DNA of 64,000 bases from Drosophila miranda (lineage: Eukaryota; Arthropoda; Insecta; Diptera; Drosophilidae): assembly GCF_003369915.1 (NCBI RefSeq), contig NW_022881603.1, positions 37,037,124 through 37,101,123 of the forward strand, written 5' to 3'. Positions 9,844 through 22,372 of the stretch are shown one piece after another (positions within the stretch are counted from its first letter, which is position 1; the number at the start of each line of letters is the position of its first letter). Below the pieces are notes generated by a model, which made no database searches, had not been told where the DNA came from, and saw only the letters and a list, made by a program, of their open reading frames with translations. The position numbers and the translations under genes were made by a program.

Positions 9844-10913
9844 CTTTCGGTTGAATACTAGCTAGCAACGACTATCAGCACTGAACACATATTTTTAACC
9901 GATAATCTAATCAATTTTATATAAAAGTGGCTAATTTTAAGTACCATCTTTATTGGCATTGTTTATAAAATAAGGTTTCAATAAAAAATGTCAACAATTT
10001 CCACTAAGTTTATTTCTTTACATGGTAACTACCCATTTGCAACATATTAAAATCATTTTTATAAAGGGGAATATGTGTACTTTTCAAAATTGTTGGCCCT
10101 TTCTTTTCCATATAAGCCCCATGGAAGCGCCAGTGTGAAAAACCCCCGTTATGCATATTTTTACATTCCTTTTTTTTATATTTTTGAAAACATTGAGATT
10201 TTGATGGCAAGTGATCAAGATTTCGATGATTTCCCGCATTAATAATCGATGTGGCTCTAAATTGCATTTTTACACGACTTCTACATTGGGGCATTGGCTA
10301 AGAGGGTGAGCATTGTAGATACCTCCTATCCCTTCTTTTACTCACAAAAAAAAAACCCCACTATATCCACGATTTTCACTATTTTCGGTGCAGTATTAAA
10401 ATACCCCTTTGGCATACAATGGGCTAATCGTTCTGTGATTTGATATTATTAGCTTGCTAGGACTTTATAGCTGAACATGAAGTTTATCCGATTGATAGAT
10501 TATTTTTCTAAAATAGTAGCCAACTTTTGCTAGTCATTCTTATTGGATTTGTTTAGAATTTTCACGAGTTTTCAAAGTGAAAATTTTGAAAAATATACCG
10601 CTAAAAATTATTGTGTAAAAAAAGCACTACCTTTAAAAAATCTGCATACAAAATACCAGATTAAAGAGTTAAACAAATTCCAAGTCCCCAATCTATCAAA
10701 AAAAGTTTCCTTGCCAGGTAAAAAAGAGGTAAATATTATTATTATTAGTATTATTTTCCGCGGTCTAACTCGAGTTGTTATCCAGTTTAAATAAAGGGGC
10801 TTATGTGGGCTAAGTTCGTTTTTTCATCGGTATGGCACGCTGAAAAGGCGCCATTCTTAAGAAGCGTCCCTCCATTTTTTTAAACTCCTAAATAATTACT
10901 GCTCGACGTCATA
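9840..10913. repeat. Host DNA upstream of mars, copy A
   Basis: AT-rich, non-coding flank repeated before every mars copy (14359-15349, 18959-19944, 39548-40792, 45574-46815). It contains aataaa-type sites near 9981, a run near 10330-10350 of As followed by Cs, and a donor-like ccaggtaaaa near 10716. It ends in tactgctcgacgtcata just before the mars ATG, so the mars promoter and 5' UTR should lie in its last few hundred bases. Copy A lacks about 165 bp near 10307 that the other copies have. An 83-codon frame at 10543-10794 recurs in most copies but has no protein-like character. Confidence 0.6.
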
Positions 10914-13233
10914 ATGCAGCGCCACAGGGAATTATATAAACAGCAATCACCTGCTTTCAGCCCACGCAATTTCAATGAGCAGAACCGGGAACTCCAGAAT
11001 GCGGCGCGTGCAAAACAGCGCGAGGATCGTTTTCAAAGCAACCGCATTATTAGTGTTAGTCCAACTCCCACGCCTTACCTATGTCGCTCCTCCTAAGGAG
11101 AATCGAAAACCAGAGCTGCCTCAGCAGCAGAGGAACCCCACCCGGGACCTTTACATAAAGCGCTTCGTGGATTGGAAGGCTGCCAGGAAGGAACAAACAA
11201 AGAACGAGCAAATTGCTCGTCGTGGTCAAAAGATGTTCACATATAAAACCGAAACACTTAAACCTGCGACAAACCCCCAGAAAGAGCAGGAGAACGCTCC
11301 GGCATTTGTGCCGCCAAAAAGGCACTCCTTATATGTTTTGGCAAAAAAAACTCAGTGTACGCAGACGGCAGCGGAGAGGAAACAGCCTTTGGCAACCCAA
11401 TTGCGTACCCAGGGTCATCCATCCAGATTGCGCGCTCAGCCTGCGGCAACCATGGCAAAGCTGCAACATGCATCGTCGCGTCCTCAACCGGTCACTGTGC
11501 AGACCCAAACATCAAACATGAAACATCAAACATTAGCAAGGAATGTCCAGCCAGCCACAGTGAAGCCTGCACATTCACGTGCATTGCCCTTGAAGCCTAC
11601 AGCAGGCCCAAAGCCCAAGGCAGCAGATTTGGTCGTTGGACCTTCTGCAAATGGGGTTGTTCATTTGCCAAATGTGAGGACGCAACCATTCGAAAAGCCG
11701 GCCGTGAGTAAGCCCACCTTAAAAATACCAGCAGTGAAACCAAAGCCCATTCAAGGAGGCGGCGGAGGGGGAGCTGCGGGAAAATTTAAGTCGACCGCAG
11801 TAGCAAAAGGGCCGGCAATAAAAAACAAGCTTGCCAGCCAATTGTCGACCAGAATGAAGGCCAAGAGCAACGTCAGCAAGTACGTAGGTCTTCAAAAGTA
11901 TGTTCGAAATCGGCCGGATCTGATGAGAGAGTTGGTTGAGGCTGGGACCACTGAACTCCCACTGCCTCCCAATACGCCGCTGGAAGAGAAGATAAGTTTC
12001 CCTGCTCTGGCCACATTCACGCAGTGCAAGACGAACAATTGCAGTCAAGAAATGATAGAAGCCTTGGGTGAGATTTCAAATCTGAGTCCAGTGGGTCCAA
12101 TGAGCAGCCACCGAGATTCGAAAGCGAAGCGGAAATTTGACTTTTCTAGGTACTCTTTTATAAAAACGGCAGCTGAAGAGAGTTTGATCTTGGATCCATA
12201 TCTGGCTAAGGGTAAGTACAACAGGAATAAAATGGAGTAAAATGTAATATTATTGGTTTCCAGATCCAGATGATAAAGAACAAGAAAATTCTACTCTGAA
12301 GGCAGCTGCGGAGCAAACCCCTCCTCGCAGGATTTCCGATGAGAAGCCCAACTACTTAAGTCCATATGTGAGCGTCTCGCGCGGTAAAGTCAACTCTCGC
12401 TGTGAGCGTGAGAAGCGAAACAGCATTTATTTGCCCGGTGAGGAGTATCCTGTTGCCAATCGGCGGGCCCTCGAGTCGGTGCTCTACTTTCGCATACAGC
12501 TGGAGAATGAGATTCGACGACTGCGAGATATCTGCAGCGAGTGGGAAGCCTATAGCAAGGAGAATGAGGCGCATCTGGTTGAGACGGGCGGCATAGATAT
12601 GATCAATGTGGCCATTGGACAGACAAATTTGCTCTCTACCAAGAAATTGATGCAGTTCAGCGGTCTGATTGACCGTTGCGAGGCGGGAGCTACGGGCAAG
12701 AACCATCGACCCTACGATGGCAGCGAGGAGACGAAACCCGTCCAGGCAGAGGATCTGGAAGGGTGGTGGGACATGCTGCGACTCCAGAGTGAGAATGTTG
12801 ACAAGCGCTTTGATAACTTGAAGCGATGGAAACAGAACAATTGGCAGGACCCGATGCAGTTGAGGAATCGAAAATACCAGCCAAGCCCGTGGCCAAACTC
12901 CAGCGTGTGATCGTAGTACGCGACCGTCGGTCCTTCTCTCCTGCTCGCACCGTCCTGCGCATGTCTGTAGGCGAGAGCCGTTCTTCCAATGGTGGCAACA
13001 CTCTGCTCAAGTCTGCTATATTGGCCGCAGCCGAACAAAACGCTCTTAATCATACCCCTCCTCCCAATAAGGGACGCCAGTCGATTCTGAAAAAAACAGG
13101 GACCAGCAAGCGTGAAAGTCGTGTTATTTTCAGTACAAAGAAAAATGTACGGCACTTCAAATTCACCTACGAAGAAGGCACTATTAGCGATGACCAGGGC
13201 CCAGCAGAAAATGAGCCGCAATCCGCGTCTTAG
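10914..13233 (+). pseudogene. mars: mars-like (HURP/DLGAP5 family) spindle protein gene, copy A, broken
   Basis: Two exons with a 52-bp GT-AG intron (12212-12263, donor ggtaagt, acceptor tttccag). Exon 1 encodes a basic, proline-rich microtubule-binding-type region. Exon 2 holds the GKAP-like block with EDLEGWWDMLRLQSENVDKR and, near the end, SILK and SRVIF, matching PP1 docking motifs; Mars is known to bring PP1 to spindles. Lesions: a 44-bp deletion at 11069 (frameshift), a 1-bp deletion at about 12852, a 159-bp in-frame loss at about 12898, a 3-bp loss before VIF, and an 81-bp in-frame loss at about 13193. An ATG at 10975 in another frame reads through into the mars frame after the 44-bp deletion. 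A different HURP-like name is possible. Confidence 0.75.
12212..12263 (+). other. mars intron, copy A
   Basis: 52 bp, GT...AG, phase 1. Joining the exons gives AK-DPDDKEQENS. The same intron lies at 16648-16699 (B), 21109-21160 (C) and 42135-42186 (D). It is deleted in copy E. An intact intron shows these copies arose by DNA duplication rather than retroposition. Confidence 0.85.
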
Positions 13234-13401
13234 GCCATCCACCGAGTTTATGTAGTTTATCTATCATTTATTATTTAAAGTTACGTTTGTGTTTATATGT
13301 ATAGTATTATTTAATTCTGAAAATTATGTTTCAATTTCAAAGCCTTGTTTTATATTTTTTTTTTAATTAAGTACATCAATCAATCAAATAAAGGAAAAAA
13401 A
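13234..13401 (+). other. mars 3' UTR and poly(A) signal, copy A
   Basis: AT-rich 3' UTR with aataaa at 13387-13392, followed at once by As and the start of a Helitron. The same mars-to-Helitron junction occurs after copies B, C, D and the 3' fragment, so the Helitron sat at the mars 3' end before amplification. Confidence 0.7.
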
Positions 13402-14358
13402 CGAGGGGAACGTTGTGAGTTGCTGCGGACACCGCAACTCTACAGTTATACCCGATACTAAGTCAGTATGGCTCTCCTCCGGCAGACGCCGCTAATATTA
13501 AACGACACGACAAAGAGTGCGTGCGAGAGAGACAGAAAATCAGTCTGAGCGTGACGTCGGGCGCTGCGTAGCCACTGCAAATTGATTTGTTCCTATTGGC
13601 TATAAAAATGATCTGATCTGATCCAGATTCAGCAATCTGATAGATATGGTCATTATCTATGATTCTGCGTTTTTAGTTTTCTCGAATGTGCAATATTGTG
13701 GATGCAACAGATTTTCGTCCGTTGTGTGGGCGGAAGGGGGTGGGGTGAAATTTTGAGATACACGTTTTATAGTAAGATCTAACAGGAGTGCGGATACCAA
13801 ATTTGGTTACTCTAGCCTTAATAGTCTCTGAGATTTTTGAATATCCCCAGATTTTCGTCCTTTGCGGGGGCGGAAGGGGGTGTGGCGAAATTTTGAAACA
13901 AACTCGTCTCGGTCCGATATATTAGGAGTGTGGATACCAAATTTGGTTGCTCTAGCTTTTGTAGTCTCTGAGATCTAGGCGCGAATGTTTTACTCTAAGC
14001 AAAGCCGCCTATGCTACGTGTGTGTTAGAGAGAGACAGGGCGGGAAAAAAATGAAATTGTTTTCTTGATGCTGGCTATAATAATAATACGATCCAATTCA
14101 GATTCCGCAGTCTTAAAGATATGGCCATTCTCTACAATTCTACGTTTTTGGTTTTCTCATATCTTTAAAATTGTGGATGACACAGATTTTCGTCCTTTGT
14201 GGGGGCGGAAGTGAACGGGGCGAAGTTTTGAAATATTTTTGTAGCAGTGACATATCACAGAAGTCTGGGTCCAAAACATCGTTGCTCTAGCTCTTTTAGT
14301 CTTTGAGCACTAGGCGCTGAAGGGGACGGACAGACGGACGGACGGACAGACAGACAGA
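13402..14358 (+). mobile_element. Helitron H3, 3' end missing
   Basis: Starts cgaggggaac and runs through all three modules. It stops inside the ggacggaca/cagacaga microsatellite, where it joins the mars upstream flank (ttttcaaaattgttggc). The last 110 bp, including the 3' stem-loop, are gone. H4 stops at the same place, so the junction was copied. It retains the cgctgcgtag segment that H2 lacks. Confidence 0.8.
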
Positions 14359-15349
14359 ATTTTCAAAATTGTTGGCCCGTTCTTTTCCATATAAGCCCCA
14401 TGGAAGCGCCAGTGTGAAAAACCCCCGTTATGCATATTTTTACATTCCTTTTTTTTATATTTTTGAAAACATTGAGATTTTGATAGCAAGTGATCAAGAT
14501 TTCGATGATTTCCCGCATTAATAATCGATGCATTTTTACACGACTTCTACATTGGGGCATTGGCCAAGAGGGTGAGTGCATAACCTTAATATACTGGAAA
14601 ATACTATGGAAAGTATTTTTATATTTTGCAAGGTGTGTGAGCCAGACATTGTGGCAAGAAAATTAGTGTACTAAGTGACTTGGCGATAAAATATACGGTC
14701 TGAAATATGCCACATATACCCACTTAAGACCCCTCTATTTAAACAGTCATTGTAGATACCTCCTATCCCTTCTTTTACTCACAAAAAAAAAACCCACTAT
14801 ATCCACGATTTTCACTATTTTCGGTGCAATATTAAAATACCCCTTTGGCATACAATGGGCTAATCGTTCTGTGATTTGATATTATTAGCTTGCTAGGACT
14901 TTATAGCTGAACATGAAGTTTATCCGATTGATAGATTATTTTTCTAAAATAGTAGCCAACTTTTGCTAGTCATTCTTATTGGATTTGTTTAGAATTTTCA
15001 CGAGTTTTCAAAGTGAAAATTTTGAAAAATATACCGCTAAAAATTATTGTGTAAAAAAAGCACTACCTTTAAAAAAACTGCATACAAAATACCAGATTAA
15101 ATTGTTAAACAAATTCCAAGTCCCCAATCTATCAAAAAAAGTTTCCTTGCCAGGTAAAAACGAGGTAAATATTATTATTATTAGTATTATTTTCCGCGGT
15201 CTAACTCGAGTTGTTATCCAGTTTAAATAAAGGGGCTTAAGTGGGCTAAGTTCGTTTTTTCATCGGTATGGCACGCTGAAAAGGCGCCATTCTTAAGAAG
15301 CGTCCCTCCATTTTTTTAAACTCCTAAATAATTACTGCTCGACGTCATA
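14359..15349. repeat. Host DNA upstream of mars, copy B
   Basis: Begins at the H3 junction, equivalent to 10084 onward in copy A. It keeps the about 165-bp segment lost from A (about 14576-14750) and lacks about 13 bp near 14530. No gene is supported. Confidence 0.6.
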
Positions 15350-17831
15350 ATGCAGCGCCACAGGGAATTATATAAACAGCAATCACCTGCTTTCAGCCCA
15401 CGCAATTTCAATGAGCAGAACCGGGAACTCCAGAATGCGGCGCGTGCAAAACAGCGCGAGGATCGTTTTCAAAGCAACCGCATTATTAGTGTTAGTCCAA
15501 CTCCCACGCCTTACCTATGTCGCTCCTCCTAAGGAGAATCGAAAACCAGAGCTGCCTCAGCAGCAGAGGAACCCCACCCGGGACCTTTACATAAAGCGCT
15601 TCGTGGATTGGAAGGCTGCCAGGAAGGAACAAACAAAGAACGAGCAAATTGCTCGTCGTGGTCAAAAGATGTTCACATATAAAACCGAAACACTTAAACC
15701 TGCGACAAACCCCCAGAAAGAGCAGGAGAACGCTCCGGCATTTGTGCCGCCAAAAAGGCACTCCTTATATGTTTTGGCAAAAAAAACTCAGTGTACGCAG
15801 ACGGCAGCGGAGAGGAAACAGCCTTTGGCAACCCAATTGCGTACCCAGGGTCATCCATCCAGATTGCGCGCTCAGCCTGCGGCAACCATGGCAAAGCTGC
15901 AACATGCATCGTCGCGTCCTCAACCGGTCACTGTGCAGACCCAAACATCAAACATGAAACATCAAACATTAGCAAGGAATGTCCAGCCAGCCACAGTGAA
16001 GCCTGCACCTTCACGTGCATTGCCCTTGAAGCCTACAGCAGGCCCAAAGCCCAAGGCAGCAGATTTGGTCGTTGGACCTTCTGCAAATGGGGTTGTTCAT
16101 TTGCCAAATGTGAGGACGCAACCATTCGAAAAGCCGGCCGTGAGTAAGCCCACCTTAAAAATACCAGCAGTGAAACCAAAGCCCATTCAAGGAGGCGGCG
16201 GAGGGGGAGCTGCGGGAAAATTTAAGTCGACCGCAGTAGCAAAAGGGCCGGCAATAAAAAACAAGCTTGCCAGCCAATTGTCGACCAGAATGAAGGCCAA
16301 GAGCAACGTCAGCAAGTACGTAGGTCTTCAAAAGAATGTTCGAAATCGGCCGGATCTGATGAGAGAGTTGGTTGAGGCTGGGACCACTGAACTCCCACTG
16401 CCTCCCAATACGCCGCTGGAAGAGAAGATAAGTTTCCCTGCTCTGGCCACATTCACGCAGTGCAAGACGAACAATTGAAGTCAAGAAATGATAGAAGCCT
16501 TGGGTGAGATTTCAAATCTGAGTCCAGTGGGTCCAATGAGCAGCCACCGAGATTCGAAAGCGAAGCGGAAATTTGACTTTTCTAGGTACTCTTTTATAAA
16601 AACGGCAGCTGAAGAGAGTTTGATCTTGGATCCATATCTGGCTAAGGGTAAGTACAACAGGAATAAAATGGAGTAAAATGTAATATTATTGGTTTCCAGA
16701 TCCAGATGATAAAGAACAAGAAAATTCTACTCTGAAGGCAGCTGCGGAGCAAACCCCTCCTCGCAGGATTTCCGATGAGAAGCCCAACTACTTAAGTCCA
16801 TATGTGAGCGTCTCGCGCGGTAAAGTCAACTCTCGCTGTGAGCGTGAGAAGCGAAACAGCATGTATTTGCCCGGTGAGGAGTATCCTGTTGCCAATCGGC
16901 GGGCCCTCGAGTCGGTGCTCTACTTTCGCATACAGCTGGAGAATGAGATTCGACGACTGCGAGATATCTGCAGCGAGTGGGAAGCCTATAGCAAGGAGAA
17001 TGAGGCGCATCTGGTTGAGACGGGCGGCATAGATATGATCAATGTGGCCATTGGACAGACAAATTTGCTCTGTACCAAGAAATTGATGCAGTTCAGCGGT
17101 CTGATTGACCGTTGCGAGGCGGGAGCTACGGGCAAGAACCATCGACCGTACGATGGCAGCGAGGAGACGAAACCCGTCCAGGCAGAGGATCTGGAAGGGT
17201 GGTGGGACATGCTGCGACTCCAGAGTGAGAATGTTGACAAGCGCTTTGATAACTTGAAGCGATGGAAACAGAACAATTGGCAGGACCCGATGCAGTTGAG
17301 GAATCGAAAATACCAGCCAAGCCTGTGGCCAAACCAAAGTCTAAGCTGGGCAACAATTTAAACGCTAAGCCCAAGGTCAAGGCCAGCAGTAACTTGATGC
17401 AATTACTCCGCAAGGCCCATGCTGAAATGAAAAAGGCTAAGGCGGATGTGGTATCAGCGGACGATGCCCCGCAAACTCCATCTCGCAGCAGCACTCAGCG
17501 TGTGATCGTAGTACGCGACCGTCGGTCCTTCTCTCCTGCTCGCACCGTCCTGCGCATGTCTGTAGGCGAGAGCCGTTCTTCCAATGGTGGCAACACTCTG
17601 CTCAAGTCTGCTATATTGGCCGCGGCCGAACAAAACGCTCTTAATCATACCCCTCCTCCCAATAAGGGACGCCAGTCGATTCTGAAAAAACCAGGGACCA
17701 GCAAGCGTGAAAGTCGTGGAGTTATTTTCTGTACAAAGAAAAATGTACGGCACTTCAAATTCACCTACGAAGAAGGCACTATTAGCGATGACCAGGGCCC
17801 AGCAGAAAATGAGCCGCAATCCGCGTCTTAG
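15350..17831 (+). pseudogene. mars: mars-like gene, copy B, broken
   Basis: Same two-exon layout as copy A, intron 16648-16699. It shares with A the 44-bp deletion (at about 15505), the 1-bp deletion in the QDPD codons (about 17288) and the 81-bp in-frame loss near the end (about 17790), so A and B are sisters. Unlike A it keeps the segment KLGNNLNAKPKVKASSN to PQTPSRSST. Its own lesion is TGC to TGA at 16476-16478 at the end of exon 1. The SILK and RGVIF motifs (PP1 docking type) remain. A frame from ATG 15411 is open to that stop (355 codons). Confidence 0.75.
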
Positions 17832-17999
17832 GCCATCCACCGAGTTTATGTAGTTTATCTATCATTTATTATTTAAAGTTACGTTTGTGTTTATATGTAT
17901 AGTATTATTTAATTCTGAAAATTATGTTTCAATTTCAAAGCCTTGTTTTATATTTTTTTTTTAATTAAGTACATCAATCAATCAAATAAAAGAAAAAAA
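17832..17999 (+). other. mars 3' UTR, copy B
   Basis: Matches 13234-13401, with aataaa near 17985, then As and Helitron H4. The full cgaggggg start is retained here. Confidence 0.65.
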
Positions 18000-18958
18000 C
18001 GAGGGGGAACGTTGTGAGTTGCTGCGGACACCGCAACTCTACAGTTATACCCGATACTAAGTCAGTATGGATCTCCTCCGGCAGACGCCGCTAATATTAA
18101 ACGACACGACAAAGAGTGCGTGCGAGAGAGACAGAAAATCAGTCTGAGCGTGACGTCGGGCGCTGCGTAGCCAGTGCAAATTGATTTGTTCCTATTGGCT
18201 ATAAAAATGATCTGATCTGATCCAGATTCAGCAATCTGATAGACATGGTCATTATCTATGATTCTGCGTTTTTAGTTTTCTCGAATGTGCAATATTGTGG
18301 ATGCAACAGATTTTCGTCCTTTGTGTGGGCGGAAAGGGGTGGGGTGAAATTTTGAGATACACGTTTTATAGTAAGATCTAACAGGAGTGCGGATACCAAA
18401 TTTGGTTACTCTAGCCTAAATAGTCTCTGAGATTTTTGAATATCCCCAGATTTTCGTCCTTTGCGGGGGCGGAAGGGGATGTGGCGAAATTTTGAAACAA
18501 ACTCGTCTCGGTCCGATATATTAGGAGTGTGGATACCAAATTTGGTTGCTCTAGCTTTTGTAGTCTCTGAGATCTAGGCGCGAATGTTTTACTCTAAGCA
18601 AAGCCGCCTATGCTACGTGTGTGTTAGAGAGAGACAGGGCGGGAAAAAAATGAAATTGTTTTCTTGATGCTGGCTATAATAATAATACGATCCAATTCAG
18701 ATTCCGCAGTCTTAAAGATATGGTCATTCTCTACAATTCTACGTTTTTGGTTTTCACATATCTTTAAAATTGTGGATGACACAGATTTTCGTCCTTTGTG
18801 GGGGCGGAAGTGAACGGGGCGAAGTTTTGAAATATTTTTGTAGCAGTGACATATCACAGAAGTCTGGGTCCAAAACATCGTTGCTCTAGCTCTTATAGTC
18901 TTTGAGCACTAGGCGCTGAAGGGGACGGACAGACGGACGGACGGACAGACAGACAGAC
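18000..18958 (+). mobile_element. Helitron H4, 3' end missing
   Basis: Same truncation as H3: it ends at cagacagac in the microsatellite and joins ttttcaaaattg of the mars flank. It shares with H3 the variants gcgggaaaaaaatg and gtgaacggggcg, so the H3/H4-to-flank junction was duplicated along with mars. Confidence 0.8.
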
Positions 18959-19944
18959 TTTTCAAAATTGTTGGCCCGTTCTTTTCCATATAAGCCCCAT
19001 GGAAGCGCCAGTGTGAAAAACCCCCGTTATGCATATTTTTACATTCCTTTTTTTTATATTTTTGAAAACATTGAGATTTTGATAGCAAGTGATCAAGATT
19101 TCGATGATTTCCCGCATTAATAATCGATGTGGCTCTAAATTGCATTTTTACACGACTTCTACATTGGGGCATTGGCCAAGAGGGTGAGTGCATAACCTTA
19201 ATATACTGGAAAATACTATGGAAAGTATTTTTATATTTTGCAAGGTGTGTGAGCCAGACATTGTGGCAAGAAAATTAGTGTACTAAGTGACTTGGCGATA
19301 AAATATACGGTCTGAAATATGCCACATATACCCACTTAAGACCCCTCTATTTAAACAGTCATTGTAGATACCTCCTATCCCTTCTTTTACTCACAAAAAA
19401 AAACCCACTATATCCACGATTTTCACTATTTTCGGTGCAATATTAAAATACCCCTTTGGCATACAATGATTTGATATTATTAGCTTGCTAGGACTTTATA
19501 GCTGAACATGAAGTTTATCCGATTGATAGATTATTTTTCTAAAATAGTAGCCAACTTTTGCTAGTCATTCTTATTGGATTTGTTTAGAATTTTCACGAGT
19601 TTTCAAAGTGAAAATTTTGAAAAATATACCGCTAAAAATTATTGTGTAAAAAAAGCACTACCTTTAAAAAAACTGCATACAAAATACCAGATTAAATTGT
19701 TAAACAAATTCCAAGTCCCCAATCTATCAAAAAAAGTTTCCTTGCCAGGTAAAAAAGAGGTAAATATTATTATTATTAGTATTATTTTCCGCGGTCTAAC
19801 TCGAGTTGTTATCCAGTTTAAATAAAGGGGCTTATGTGGGCTAAGTTCGTTTTTTCATCGGTATGGCACGCTGAAAAGGCGCCATTCTTAAGAAGCGTCC
19901 CTCCATTTTTTTAAACTCCTAAATAATTACTGCTCGACGTCATA
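18959..19944. repeat. Host DNA upstream of mars, copy C
   Basis: Homologous to 14359-15349. It lacks a short ggctaatcgttctgt-type stretch near 19469. No gene is supported. Confidence 0.6.
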
Positions 19945-22372
19945 ATGCAGCGCCACAGGGAATTATATAAACAGCAATCACTTGCTTTCAGCCCACGCAA
20001 TTTCAATGAGCAGAACCGGGAATTACAGAATGCGGCGCTTGCAAAACAGCGCATTATTAGTGTTAGTCCAACTCCCGTCAAGCGTGCGGCACCTATACCG
20101 CCCTCAGAGGAGGCGCAGCCACGCCTTACCTATGTCGCTCCTCCTAAGGATAATCTAAAACCAGAGCTGCCTCAGCAGCAGAGGAACCCCACCCGGGACC
20201 TTTACATAAAGCGCTTCGTGGATTGGAAGGCTGCCAGGAAGGAACAAACAAAGAACGAGCAAATTGCTCGTCGTGGTCAAAAGATGTTCACATATAAAAC
20301 CGAAACACTTAAACCTGCGACAAACCCCCAGAAAGAGCAGGAGAACGCTCCGGCATTTGTGCAGTGTACGCAGACGGCAGCGGAGAGGAAACAGCCTTTG
20401 GCAACCCAATTGCGTACCCAGGGTCATCCATCCAGATTGCGCACTCAGCCTGCGGCAACCATGGCAAAGCTGCAACATGCAACGTCGCGTCCTCAACCGG
20501 TCACTGTGAAGACCCAAACATCAAACATGAAACATCAAACATCAGCAAGGAATGTCCAGCCAGCCACAGTGAAGCCTGCACCTTCATTCGAAAAGCCGGC
20601 CGTGAGTAAGCCCACCTTAAAAATACCAGCAGTGAAACCAAAGCCCATTCAAGGAGGCGGCGGAGGGGAGCTGCGGGAAAATCTAAGTCGACCGCAGTAG
20701 CAAAAGGGCCGGCAATAAAAAACAAGCTTGCCAGCCAATTGTCGACCAGAATGAAGGCCAAGAGCAACGTCAGCAAGTACGTAGGTCTTCAAAAGAATGT
20801 TCGAAATCGGCCGGAGCTGATGAGAGAGTTGGTTGAGGCTGGGACCACTAAACTCCCACTGCCTCCCAATACGCCGCTGGAAGAGAAGATAAGTTTCCCT
20901 GCTCTGGCCACATTCACGCAGTGCAAGACGAACAATTGCAGTCAAGAAATGATAGAAGCCTTGGGTGAGATTTCAAATCTGAGTCCAGTGGGTCCAATGA
21001 GCAGCCACCGAGATTCGAAAGCGAAGCGGAAATTTGACTTTTCTAGGTACTCTTTGATAAAAACGGCAGCTGAAGAGAGTTTGATCTTGGATCCATATCT
21101 GGGTAAGGGTAAGTACAACAGGAATAAAATGGAGTAAAATGTAATATTATTGGTTTCCAGATCCAGATGATAAAGAACAAGAAAATTCTACTCTAAAGGC
21201 AGCTGCGGAGCAAACCCCTCCTCGCAGGATTTCCGATGAGAAGCCCAACTACTTAAGTCCATATGTGAGCGTCTCGCGCGGTAAAGTCAACTCTCGCTGT
21301 GAGCGTGAGAAGCGAAACAGCATGTATTTGCCCGGTGAGGAGTATCCTGTTGCCAATCGGCGGGCCCTCGAGTCGGTGCTCTACTTTCGCATACAGCTGG
21401 AGAATGAGATTCGACGACTGCGAGATATCTGCAGCGAGTGGGAAGCCTATAGCAAGGAGAATGAGGCGCATCTGGTTGAGACGGGCGGCATAGATATGAT
21501 CAATGTGGCCATTGGACAGACAAATTTGCTCTCTACCAAGAAATTGATGCAGTTCAGCGGTCTGATTGACCGTTGCGAGGCGGGAGCTACGGGCAAGAAC
21601 CATCGACCCTACGATGGCAGCGAGGAGACGAAACCCGTCCAGGCAGAGGATCTGGAAGGGTGGTGGGACATGCTGCGACTCCAGAGTGAGAATGTTGACA
21701 AGCGCTTTGATAACTTGAAGCGATGGAAACAAAACAATTGGCAGGACCCCGAGGCAGTTGAGGAATCGAAAATACCAGCCAAGCCTGTGGCCAAACCAAA
21801 GTATAAGCTGGTCAACAATTTAAACGCTAAGCCCAAGGTCAAGGCCAGCAGTAACTATGCAATTACTCCGCAAGGCCCATGCTGAAATGAAAAAGGCTAA
21901 GGCGGATGTGGTATCAGCGGACGATGCCCCGCAAACTCCATCTCGCAGCAGCACTCAGCGTGTGATCGTAGTACGCGACCGTCGGTCCTTCTCTCCTGCT
22001 CGCACCGTCCTGCGCATGTCTGTAGGCGAGAGCCGTTCTTCCAATGGTGACAACACTCTGCTCAAGTCTGCTATATTGGCCGCAGCCGAACAAAACGCTC
22101 TTAATCATACCCCCCCTCCCAATAAGGGACGCCAGTCGATTCTGAAAAGACCAGGGACCAGCAAGCGTGAAAGTCGTGGAGTTATTTTCAGTACAAAGAA
22201 AAATGTACGGCACTTCAAATTCACCTACGAAGAAGGCACTATTAGCGATGATGAGCCCTTTGGCGGCGATAAGCTAGAGGATTGCGAGGAGGACATGTCG
22301 ATCGAAGCTTCAGGGGAAACACGTTCCGTAGACCAGGGCCCAGCAGAAAATGAGCCGCAATCCGCGTCTTAG
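19945..22372 (+). pseudogene. mars: mars-like gene, copy C, broken
   Basis: Carries the VKRAAPIPPSEEAQP segment deleted in A and B and the full acidic tail (EPFGGDKLEDCEEDMSIEA), so it is the more ancestral form in unit 1. In-frame losses of 24 bp (about 20051), 42 bp (about 20362) and 111 bp (about 20586) precede a 1-bp deletion in a G run at about 20669, which stops translation at 20700. Intron 21109-21160 is intact. A 2-bp deletion at about 21856 breaks exon 2. The GKAP-like block, SILK and RGVIF motifs are recognisable. Confidence 0.75.

Noticed and set aside
10543..10794. 83-codon frame upstream of mars, repeated before most copies
   Set aside because: It is low-complexity and AT-rich, and its conservation follows simply from recent duplication of the flank. 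No domain or start context supports translation.
11056..11521. Frames of 70-118 codons on either strand overlapping mars exon 1
   Set aside because: They are shadows of the mars frame in GC-rich coding DNA, present in every copy at the same offsets, and have no family resemblance.
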